DNA of 64,000 nucleotides from Pardosa pseudoannulata. Taxonomy: Eukaryota > Arthropoda > Arachnida > Araneae > Lycosidae. Of this stretch, positions 43,480 through 53,338 are shown piece after piece (position 1 is the stretch's first letter; every line of letters starts with the position of its first letter). Position numbers and translations under genes: made by a program. Location: assembly GCA_032207245.1 (NCBI GenBank), contig CM063509.1, positions 98,778,412-98,842,411 on the forward strand, given 5' to 3'. Under the pieces are notes generated by a model. That model saw only the letters and a list, made by a program, of their open reading frames with translations. It was not told the origin of the DNA and ran no database searches.

Positions 43480-45092
43480 TATATGCCAAATATATTTATA
43501 AATTAGACTAGTATTTATCAAGTAATGTAATTTTGTATCTGTAATGCACATTACTGAATATTGGTTTATAGATCAACATATATTGTAATAAATGCATAAA
43601 TTAAATTATCGTTTCGTAATAGTAATATGTTTTACCTGGTTATCGTTGTGTGCCTGTCTCGTTTCGTGAAGTTCGTGTTATCTAAAAAAAATATTTTTCT
43701 AACATACAACTAAATAAAATTATTTATTTGTTTGACTTATGAACAACTATTATTTTCCTTCTTTAAAGGAGATCACACTGTTTTAAACATAAATTCGTAA
43801 TTTCTTTAAAGAAATTATTTCTCAACTCATTTTGTGTCAGTAATGCATATTACTGGATTTTGGTTCATATAGATGGTTTCCGCGCACCTGGAAAGTCATG
43901 GAAAATCATGGATTTAGACAATGCATTAATTTTGTCATGGAAAGTCTTGATTTTTCAAGTAAAATGAGTAAAAGTCATGGAAAGTCATGGATCCGCTAAA
44001 CTACCGATTAAATAAAATGCATTGAATTGTTTAATTCTATTTTTACTTGTCATTTGGCTGAAGTTTCTGAGTTTGGTATTTATGTATTATCCTATTGACC
44101 CTATTGCCAAGTAAAATTTGGTCACCAAGGAAACTCAAAGCAAGAAAGCTTAATGGGTGGGTAAATGTATATTATTCTGGTTATTTCTTAAATTGTAAAT
44201 TAAAATTGTATTAATATAATAATAATTATTTTTTAATAAAAATTAGTTAAGATTTTTGCACAAAATATAAGTTTATCTCTAGGGATATTGTATATAAACA
44301 TTATAGGGTTATATTTGGATATTATTCATGGTCACCCGGATAATACCAAAGTACCCTGAATTCAAATTGGAAACATTTTGATTGAAAAATTGCTATATGA
44401 TTGAACGTAGGTATGTAGATACAACAATTTATTTTTATGTATGTGAGTTTATTAACACTTATAAAGTAAGTTTATAGTTTTTTTATGATAAAATTACTGT
44501 AATTTCTCTAAAAGCATATATTTTATTTGTATGTACATCAGAAATTTTATTCATATATACTTTAACGAAAGCTTTTTAAAGTCATGGAAAATGATCTGCT
44601 AAGTCAGGGAAAGTCATGAAAAGTCATGGATTTGAAAAATTTTATTTTGGCAGATACCCTTCATATATCAACGTATATTGTAATAAATGCATAAATTAAA
44701 TTATCTTTTTATAACAGTAATATGTTTTACCTGGCTATCGTTGTGTACCTATCTCTTCGTGAAGTTCATGTTGTTTAAGAAAGTTATTTTTCTAACATAC
44801 CATTAAATAAAATTATTTATTTACTTGACTTATTAATAAATTTTATTTTCCTTCTTTAAAGGAGATCGCACTTTTTTAAGCCAAAAGTTGTAGTTTCCTT
44901 AACGAAATTAATTCTGTAATTCATTTTGTGTCAGTAATGGGCATTACTGAATTTTGGTTCATAGATCAACATTTAATGTAATAAATGAATGGATTAAATT
45001 ATCTTTTATATAATAGTAATATGTTTTACCTGGCTATCGTTGTGTGCCTATCTCGTTTACTGAAGTTCATGTTGTCTATGAATCATATAATG
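43480..45092. repeat. ~310-bp tandem repeat, 3 units, interrupted
   Basis: Units share ATTACTGAATTTTGGTTCAT, AATATGTTTTACCTGGCTAT, CGTTGTGTGCCTATCTCG and TTCCTTCTTTAAAGGAGATC. Unit 1 ends at 43871 where MITE C5 inserted. Unit 2 runs about 44668-44955, and unit 3 is cut at 45092 by the BED-type hAT element. TTTAAAGGAGATC and GAAATTATTT words repeat in order. Confidence 0.82.
43872..44661 (+). mobile_element. 6-bp-TSD MITE family, copy C5
   Basis: Full-length 790-bp copy with ends GATGGTTTCCGCGCACC and GGCAGATACCCTT. CATATA is duplicated exactly (43866-43871 and 44662-44667). It was inserted at the junction of units 1 and 2 of the 310-bp repeat. Confidence 0.9.
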
Positions 45093-45994
45093 CATCGGTC
45101 GGGGAACTTTTTTAATCATTACCCCAAAATATATCATTCACATTTTCTGCTAATATAGAAATTCGTTCTTTCACAATTTTTGCAGACAAGGGCACTGAAT
45201 TCAGTTTCTTCGCTTCTTTTTGACCACACATAATCTCTGCCATTTTTACAGCAGCTGGTTTAACCAAATCTTCACTAATAGTGTATGGTTTCTTATTTCG
45301 AGCAATCAACCAGGCTACTTCAAAGCTAGCCCTTGATGCTGAACGCTGATCGAATGTACCAAACAAGTTGCTATTCAATCTTTGTCTTTTAACAGATATT
45401 TCTAAATTTGCAAAGTATTCTCACGATTTGGAAGACAGGTGTGAATGCAAATTATCTAAATGTTTCTACAATTGACTTTTTTTGAAAGATTCTGAAGTCA
45501 GCACCTTCATACATACAACACACTGTGGTTTCATTGTACCATTGTCTTCTATTTGTGTAAAACCGTAATTATGGAATTCTTCTTCGCATGTTCTTTTTCT
45601 ATTTGCTGCCATCTGGAGGGAGACAGAAAATAATATTTGTAAAATATTCAAATTAAATTTCTAAATTTCCTTTATCGATATAACAATGATTAATGATAAA
45701 ATCAGCAACTAACTAATAAAAACTCGCTCTCTGACTTGTCACTTTATTTGTACTCAATTTAAAGTAAAAAAAGAAATGTGCTTTATTGCGCATAGAGAGC
45801 ACTTTAGTGGTGGATAGTGAGATGGCGTGGCCTGCATATGTCGCTAAATTGTTTAAGTTGAAAAAAATACTAACAAGTTTATAAAATAGCAAATTAAAAA
45901 TATATACTTTTTACTCAAAAAAATTTCATTTTTACCCCCCAAAATTTCATTTTTACCCCATTTGGGGTAATTTACCCCGGTTCCCCGACCGCTG
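45093..45994 (-). mobile_element. Internally deleted hAT element (ZBED5/SCAND3-like)
   Basis: 902 bp between exact 8-bp duplications ATATAATG (45085-45092 and 45995-46002). Inverted ends are CATCGGTCGGGGAAC and (reversed) CAGCGGTCGGGGAACC, followed inside by related TTACCCC words. The coding remnant on the minus strand holds the N-terminal part of a BED-finger transposase. The catalytic core and dimerisation region are deleted, and the left TIR follows almost directly after the remaining codons. Confidence 0.88.
45112..45651 (-). pseudogene. BED-finger N-terminal fragment of hAT transposase
   Basis: One continuous minus-strand frame with two in-frame stops (one just after KKSQL near 45466, one after LSSKS near 45421). 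Residues about 13-70 form a BED-type zinc finger: KRTCEEEFHNYGFTQIE, then CVVCMKVLTSES and a KHLDNLH that supplies the two histidines. The next part (SRASFEVAWLIARNKKPYTI, then LVKPAAVKMAEIMCG and LSAKIVKERI) matches the segment after the finger in ZBED5/SCAND3/FAM200-type proteins derived from hAT transposases. It then ends at the element terminus. It would encode DNA binding without catalysis, but the stops make it a pseudogene. Confidence 0.82.
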
Positions 45995-46002
45995 ATATAA
46001 TG

Positions 46003-46222
46003 GATCATAATTCTTTTAAAATTACGTGACATATTTTAATGGGCACAAATTGTTCGCATATACGCCTAAGTAAGACAATTTGTTATTGCTATCATCTTTT
46101 ATTCACTGTCAAATTTCTCTGTCCAAATGCTTACTTATAGTGTTTTTGTCAAAAAAATTTCTTGAGCAGGGAAAAAAACTCCACCCAAAACATTTGCGTG
46201 TACACAACGCACGCGATATAGT
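46003..46222. other. Intronic spacer
   Basis: Unique AT-rich DNA between the hAT target duplication and the next SINE. Confidence 0.4.
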
Positions 46223-46232
46223 CCTCCGGTCC

Positions 46233-46405
46233 GGGGCCGAATGGTTAGGGTGCTGGCCTTCAGAACGGGAGTTCGTGGGTTCGAGTCCACTATGGCATGG
46301 ATGTTCGTAGCCGTTCGGAATCGGCTTTAAGCAGTAGGTCCCGGTCTCATTAGCCCTCGTGTTGCAAAAAGTAGACCGTAGCGCTCCAAACCAAACCAAA
46401 CCAAA
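46233..46405 (+). mobile_element. tRNA-derived SINE, full length, with 10-bp TSD
   Basis: Head GGGGCCGAATGGTTAGGGTG (A box) and GTTCGTGGGTTCGAGTCC (B box), with the same body as the other two full copies. It ends in a (CCAAA)n tail. Flanks are CCTCCGGTCC (46223-46232) and CCTCCGGCCC (46406-46415), one mismatch. It is the cleanest family copy in the window. Confidence 0.92.
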
Positions 46406-46475
46406 CCTCCGGCCCAGGAAACATTTTGAAAATTTCATTTTTCCCCACTCTTAAATGTATTTGCCCACCTCTGCT

Positions 46476-46548
46476 TTAAGCACTAGGCCTCAGTTATCCC
46501 TCGTGTTACAAAAAAGTAGACCGTAGTGCTCCAAACAAAGCAAAACCT
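46476..46548 (+). mobile_element. SINE 3' fragment
   Basis: GCTTTAAGCACTAGGCC, AGTTATCCCTCGTGTTACA and AGTAGACCGTAGTGCTCC match the SINE body and tail. The head is absent. Confidence 0.75.
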
Positions 46549-46732
46549 GATATGGACTCTTTACATATTTGTGTCGACCCTTGGGGTTCCATATAAACCT
46601 ATTTGGAAACTTACGTTTTCAGATAATAGGTATAATAGAACTGATTAAATTTTTTTATTTGTTTTTCCAGAGACAGTTGCTGGAATTTCAGATGTGTTTA
46701 TATTTTTCATATAGTTTTGGCGCACATTTAGT

Positions 46733-49290
46733 CTTGATTTATCGCTCTCATTTCTAGAGAGCAGCAAAATACGTTTTGACGTCTGTAATTTTTTCTTTTA
46801 TGTTAAAATTCAATGCAGTGATGCTAGAAGGTAATTTACAGTAAATATGTAAATTAAATAAAAATTTCATATATTTCATCTATCGTGATTTATCGTTCCC
46901 ATTTCTAGAAAGCAAAAAACGCTTTGACGTCTGTAATTTTTTTTTATATTAAAATTCAATGCAGTGATGCTAGCAGGTCTAAATCATAAATGTGCTATAT
47001 ATTTATCCACGTGACTTCACCGCGTAGTATAATTTACAGTAAATATGTAAATTAAATAAAAATTTCATATATTTCATCTATCGTGATTTATCGTTCCCAT
47101 TTCTAGAAAGCAAAAACGCTTTGACGTCTGTAATTTTTTTCTTTTATATTAAAATTCAATGCAGTGATGCTAGCAGGTCTAAATCATAAATGTGCTATAT
47201 ATTTATCCACGTGACTTCACCGCGTAGTATAATTTACAGTAAATATGTAAATTAAATAAAAATTTCATATATTTCATCTATCGTGATTTATCGTTTCCAT
47301 TTCTAGAAAGCAAAAAACGCTTTGACGTCTGTAATTTTTTTCTTTTATATTAAAATTCAATGCAGTGATGCTAGCAGGTCTAAATCATAAATGTGCTATA
47401 TATTTATCCACGTGACTTCACCGCGTAGTATAATTTACAGTAAATATGTAAATTAAATAAAAACTTCATATATTTCATCTATCGTGATTTATCGTTCCCA
47501 TTTCTAGAAAGCAAAAACGCTTTGACGTCTGTAATTTTTTTCTTTTATATTAAAATTCAATGCAGTGATGCTAGCAGGTCTAAATCATAAAAGTGCTATA
47601 TATTTATCCACGTGACTTCACCGCGTAATATAATTTACAGTAAATATGTAAATTAAATAAAAATTTCATATATTTCATCTATCGTGATTTATCGTTTCCA
47701 TTTCTAGAAAGCAAAAAACGCTTTGGCGTCTGTAATTTTTTTCTTTTATATTAAAATTCAATGCAGTGATGCTAGCAGGTCTAAATCATAAATGTGCTAT
47801 ATATTTATGCACGTGACTTCACCGCGTAGTATAATTTACAGTAAATATGTAAATTAAATAAAAATTTCATATATTTCATCTATCGTGATTTATCGTTTCC
47901 ATTTCTAGAAAGCAAAAAGCATTTTGGCGTCTGTAATTTTTTTCTTTTATATTAAAATTCAATGCAGTGATGCTAGCAGGTCTAAATCATAAATGTGCTA
48001 TATATTTATCCACGTGACTTCACCGCGTAGTATAATTTACAGTAAATATGTAAATTAAATAAAAATTTCATATATTTCATCTATCGTGATTTATCGTTTC
48101 CATTTCTAGAAAGCAAAAAACGCTTTGGCGTCTGTAATTTTTTTCTTTTATATTAAAATTCAATGCAGTGATGCTAGCAGGTCTAAATCATAAATGTGCT
48201 ATATATTTATCCACGTGACTTCACCGCGTAGTATAATTTACAGTAAATATGTAAATTAAATAAAAATTTCATATATTTCATATATCGGGATTTATCGTTC
48301 CCATTTCTAGAAAGCAAAAACGCTTTGACGTCTGTAATTTTTTTCTTTTATATTAAAATTCAATGCAGTGATGCTAGCAGGTCTAAATCATAAATGTGCT
48401 ATATATTTATCCACGTGACTTCACCGCGTAGTATAATTTACAGTAAATATGTAAATTAAATAAAAACTTCATATATTTCATCTATCGTGATTTATCGTTT
48501 CCATTTCTAGAAAGCAAAAAACGCTTTGGCGTCTGTAATTTTTTTCTTTTATATTAAAATTCAATGCAGTGATGCTAGCAGGTCTAAATCATAAATGTGC
48601 TATATATTTATGCACGTGACTTCACCGCGTAGTATAATTTACAGTAAATATGTAAATTAAATAAAAACTTCATATATTTCATCTATCGTGATTTATCGTT
48701 CCCATTTCTAGAAAGCAAAAACGCTTTGACGTCTGTAATTTTTTTCTTTTATATTAAAATTCAATGCAGTGATGCTAGCAGGTCTAAATCATAAATGTGC
48801 TATATATTTATCCACGTGACTTCACCGCGTAGTATAATTTACAGTAAATATGTAAATTAAATAAAAATTTCATATATTTCATCTATCGTGATTTATCGTT
48901 TCCATTTCTAGAAAGCAAAAAACGCTTTGGCGTCTGTAATTTTTTTCTTTTATATTAAAATTCAATGCAGTGATGCTAGCAGGTCTAAATCATAAATGTG
49001 CTATATATTTATGCACGTGACTTCACCGCGTAGTATAATTTACAGTAAATATGTAAATTAAATAAAAACTTCATATATTTCATCTATCGTGATTTATCGT
49101 TCCCATTTCTAGAAAGCAAAAACGCTTTGACGTCTGTAATTTTTTTCTTTTATATTAAAATTCAATGCAGTGATGCTAGCAGGTCTAAATCATAAATGTG
49201 CTATATATTTATCCACGTGACTTCACCGCGTAGTATAATTTACAGTAAATATGTAAATTAAATAAAAATTCATATATTTCATCTATGATT
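46733..49290. repeat. ~200-bp satellite with dimeric higher-order structure
   Basis: About 12 nearly identical ~200-bp units plus one divergent leading unit. Each contains TTTCATCTATCGTGATTTAT, CCATTTCTAGAAAGCAAAAA, AATGCAGTGATGCTAGCAGG, TATCCACGTGACTTCACCGC and TTTACAGTAAATATGTAAAT. Type A (CGTTCCC, GCTTTGACG, ATCCACG) and type B (CGTTTCC, GCTTTGGCG, usually ATGCACG) alternate in the last ~1.2 kb, giving a ~402-bp period. Identity looks above 95%, much higher than in the other arrays, so it was recently amplified. Confidence 0.93.
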
Positions 49291-50150
49291 TATCGTTTAT
49301 TATCTGTTCTTTTATAACAAAAAAAATTCTTAATCATAAATCAAAATATAAATATATAATTTATCCAACGTGACTTCACCGTAAAAGTATTTTTATAAAA
49401 ATGTAAATTTTAAAATTTCTATTTAAATTTCAATTTTTATTTCTAAATCTGCTTTTTTAATTTTTTTTTTTAAAAAAAATTACAGCTGTAAAATCAGTGA
49501 AGCAGGTCTAAAACATAAATGGAAGTGCTTCAGAATAATTTGTAAATTAAATTTTAAAAAATTTTTTTAAAAACTTTTTCGTTTTCATGAAGATTAGTCT
49601 TTAATTTTTTCTATATTTTTAATAATTAATCAATTAAAAGTTTTGAAGCAAGAAAGTGTAATTTTTTAAAATGTATTTTAATTTTTTATTGCTTTCATAA
49701 ATTTAAATCGTTTTTCTCATTTTTTAAAAAATATAAACAGGAATTATTTCTAAAAAGCAAAATATTTTGTTGAATTTTTTTTTTAATACATTTACAGTGA
49801 TAATATATTTAAATTTATAATTTTTTAATGAATTCACTTATAGTAGATATAAAAATAACATTCGTTAATTCAAATGTGTATGATTTTAAGAACAAAAATT
49901 TTTTACATGTAAATTGCAAATTTTATATTACTAGTCATGTATAAGAAATTTTTATAAAAAATATTGAAATAATTTATATTATTACACTTTCAAAAACCCG
50001 TTTTTTTATTTTTTCATTATTAAAATTTATAAAAACTTCTCCATGAATAAATTTTTTACATACAATTCTCTATGATAATATAAAAAATAAATCTAAAAAT
50101 GTAAAAACATGAACTAGTTTCTATGTTTAAAGAAAAAAGTTCTCCGGAGT
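49291..50150. repeat. Decayed flank of the 200-bp satellite and AT-rich low complexity
   Basis: The first ~250 bp still show satellite words (ATTTATCGTTTATTATC, CCAACGTGACTTCACCG, AAATCAGTGAAGCAGGTCTA) but with many gaps. Beyond about 49560 it is A/T-rich low complexity. Confidence 0.6.
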
Positions 50151-50158
50151 TAGACGGA

Positions 50159-50763
50159 TACCTTAACGTAATTGTACGTTTACGTTCAGTTTGATTAAAG
50201 CTAAAAGGTGTATTTCAGTTTTTCATCTTGTGCTGATACCATAAGAATTCGTGATTTTAGTCCACGCTCTGCAGTCCTTAAACATTTCATTTGTTTGCGG
50301 ATGTGAGTTGAAAAATATTTTGTGCATTAAAGATGAGCAAGAACAAAAACTGAATTATGAATAGGAGCATGTGAAACGATTTTTTCCAGCCCTGTTTTTA
50401 ACCTACTTCTCTAAAAAGGTGAATCACGATTCTTTAAATATCACTTGCTTTAATTTTTAAATTTAAGAGTTGTCCTAAAATCAATGAAATTACTTTTGTT
50501 TTTTTATTTTTTTTTCTAAATTCTCCCATTTCTATAAATGATGGTTATTTACCTCTTCATTCGTGATTCAAATTGATGTATGATTTGGGATGTTTGTTGA
50601 CCACATCTGTGTATAGCATTATAACAATAAAAGGGTACTCTTAGATCATCCATAGCATCAGAATATTTTAAACCACGTCCATAACGTCCTGTTTCTTAAC
50701 GTAATTGTACGTTTACATTCCGTTTGATTAAAACTAAAAGGTGTATTTCAGTTTTTCATCCTG
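50159..50763. repeat. Pair of ~70-bp direct repeats 535 bp apart
   Basis: CTTAACGTAATTGTACGTTT plus AGGTGTATTTCAGTTTTTCA occur at about 50160-50228 and 50694-50763. The 465 bp between them is unique and non-coding. They are too short for LTRs and no primer-binding site or TG...CA ends were seen, so an old duplication is more likely. Confidence 0.55.
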
Positions 50764-50780
50764 TTTTTCATCAAATTTTA

Positions 50781-51502
50781 CACGGTTTAGCGCACCTGGA
50801 AAGTCATGGAAAATCATGGATTTAGACAATGGATAAATTTTGTCATCGAAAGTCTTGATTTTTCAAGTAAAATGAGTAAAAGTCATGGATCCGCTAACTT
50901 CGATTAAAAAAAAGCATTAATTTTTAATTCTTTTTATTTTTCAAGTTACTGAGTTTAGTATTTATGTATTATCCTATTGACCATATTGCCAAGTAAAATT
51001 TGTTCACCAAGGAAACTCAAATCAAGAAAGCTTAATGGGTGGGTAAATTTTAATATTCTGTTTTTTTTTCTTAAATTTAGATAAAATTTTTATTAATATA
51101 AAATTAATATTTTTTTAATAAAAATTAAAATTTTGCACGAAATATAAGGTTTATCTCTAAAGTGTATATAAACATTATATTGTATATTTTTTATTCATTC
51201 ACCTGATAATAAAATTATGAATTGATTGGAAAATGATTAAAATTCATATATTTTTAAATGTATGTATATACAAAATTTATTTTTATGTATGTGAGAAAAT
51301 ACTTATAAAGTAATTATGTTTTTTTTAAGATAAAATTCCTGAATTTTCTTAAAAGCATATATTTCATTTGTATGTACATCAGAAGTTTTATTTATGTATA
51401 CTTTAGCGAAAGCTTTTTAAAGTCATGGAAAATGATCTGCTAAATCAGGGAAAGCCATGAAAAGTCATGGATTTGAAAAATTTTATTTTGGCAGATATCC
51501 TG
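50781..51502 (+). mobile_element. 6-bp-TSD MITE family, copy C6
   Basis: 722 bp with ends CACGGTTTAGCGCACC and GGCAGATATCCTG between ATTTTA duplications (50775-50780 and 51503-51508). It has many single-base and short gaps relative to C1, C3 and C5, mostly in A/T runs. These could be decay or consensus errors. Confidence 0.85.
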
Positions 51503-52251
51503 ATTTTATCACCGGTTTTAACAACAAATTCTATCTACCTCCAGGGTGTAGTAAAAATGATGGTTTCATTCCTTTAATTCCATTAAATCTGTGGGAAAAA
51601 AAAAAGGAATTCCCTTTTTTCTAGCATTTAATGCCATTATTTCAAGCCCTATTTTCCCCGGTTAAGAGCAGGCGATTAAATTTATTAATTTATCACGTAA
51701 TAACTATGTAAAATTCACATTTTTTTCTAACATTATGACATCATTCCGTTAATCATATCATTCAATCATTTCTTATTTTAAATTATTTAAATATCGTCTG
51801 CATTATTTTCATACATTTTATCACTGAATTTAGATATGGTGTAAATATTTTTTTTTTCATATTTGGCTTAAATAATAGATTAGGTACATATCTGATAATT
51901 TTAAATTTAATCATCGATTGCTTTTTGTTTTGCAATGAAAATTTTATCACCTGTATTAACAACAAATTCTGTCTACCTCCAAGGTGTAGTGGAAATGATG
52001 GTTTCATTCCTTTACTTCCATTAAATAAAAAAATCATAATTACAGCTAAAAAAATTCGAATTATTTTCTAAATGAATTCATGATTTAAATTATTAGTATA
52101 ATAAAATATGAAGATAAACAAATTATTGAGGGTGTACCAGATAATTTTCAGCCAAAAATAAACCATTTTTTTACGAGCCTCATAGGGTACTTTACAATTC
52201 TGGAAAATTAAAAATTTTACTGATCCCGTCATATGACGGGCTGTATGCTAG
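51503..52251 (+). mobile_element. Helitron-like element H6, 5'-truncated
   Basis: The 3' end has TGATCCCGTCATATGACGGG, CTGTATG and CTAG at 52248-52251 before T. Interior blocks match H3-H5 (TTTTCCCCGGTTAAGAGCAG, AATAGATTAGGTACATAT). The TC terminus is absent. An ~85-bp block (ACAACAAATTCT.TCTACCTC, TGATGGTTTCATTCCTTTA) appears twice, at about 51515 and 51950. Confidence 0.75.
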
Positions 52252-53207
52252 TTTTAAATTAGTAGCATAAAATTTTTCAGAAAATTTTCTAGAATGTTCA
52301 GAAATTTTGTTTTACTTAGAATCCTCCATGGTGTTAGTAAAAAATTTACTATGTTCTAAAAGATTAAATTTAAAAAATAAGCTTTACAAAATTTATTTAC
52401 AATCTCTTAAATAAGCGGTCACTTAATCAAGCTTATTTAAATTCGCTTAAAGTTATTATTTCAGAATGAATTTAAGAAATACTCTTTTAACTTTTTAGTA
52501 ACTTTTAAAATAAATTAGAATATTTTTTAATCAAATTGATGCGCAAATACCGTTTTAGTTTAAAGTCAAGTGAAGCGCTTTAAATTACGCACTTGGAAGG
52601 GTTCAAAGTTGCCTTTATTAGCTGTGCGACGATAGAGGAAAAGGTGAATTCCTGAGCTAACACGGCTCTGTTTACTAACACGCTTTCATTAGATCACAGT
52701 CTTGTTTTTTTTTTTTTTTTTTTTTTTGTTAGTCGAGAGATAGTTTGCATTCCCGACAAATTTTTGCACCCTCCGATAGGAAAAGTGTTACGTCCACTTA
52801 CTTCTATGATTTCGCCGTCAACGTAAACAAGCTATTTTTCAAGGTTGAATGCTAGTAGTCGATGATGAGAGAAGCGTTAAAAACATCAAAATAATCACAC
52901 TTAATGCTTCAGTTTCGTCGAGAGGATTCTGTTATGCTAACATTTGGAATACCGCTGTTTTAAACGTACATAATAATTTTCCAATTATAAAGTCATTAAA
53001 ACGTCATATTTTAATTTAATATAAAAAAAATTTCACTTCTCTTAAGAAAGTGGTTTTGCACCTAAGAAGCTCGCTTTACTAAATTGTTTTACCAAAATAA
53101 TTATTTTTACCCGAAAATATTTACAAATAAATAAAACTTCATATCAAACGTAACACTAAAAAATTCCAGGTAATTATTGTTTATTTTTATTTGTTTACTA
53201 GTATATA
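52252..53207. other. Intronic spacer, nothing recognised
   Basis: AT-rich, with a T23 run at 52705-52727. No element ends or coding signal. Confidence 0.38.
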
Positions 53208-53338
53208 GCCCGTCATATGACGGAATCAGTAAAATTTTTAATTTTCCAGAAATATTACGTACCCTATGAGGCAGGTAAATTTGTTTTTTGGCTAATAATT
53301 ATCTGGTACATATTCAATAATTTGTTTATGTTCATATT
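53208..53338 (-). mobile_element. Helitron-like 3' end fragment H7
   Basis: CTAGTATATAG followed by the palindrome in the form CCCGTCATATGACGG(A), then ATCAGTAAAATTTTTAATTT and TTGTTTTTTGGCTAATAATT as in H1-H5. It breaks off where the next satellite begins. Confidence 0.72.

Noticed and set aside
46733..49290. CRISPR-like regular repeats
   Set aside because: Units are contiguous ~200-bp tandem repeats with no unique spacers, in a eukaryotic intron.
50159..50763. LTR retrotransposon or solo LTR pair
   Set aside because: The direct repeats are only ~70 bp, with no TG...CA ends, primer-binding site or coding sequence between them.
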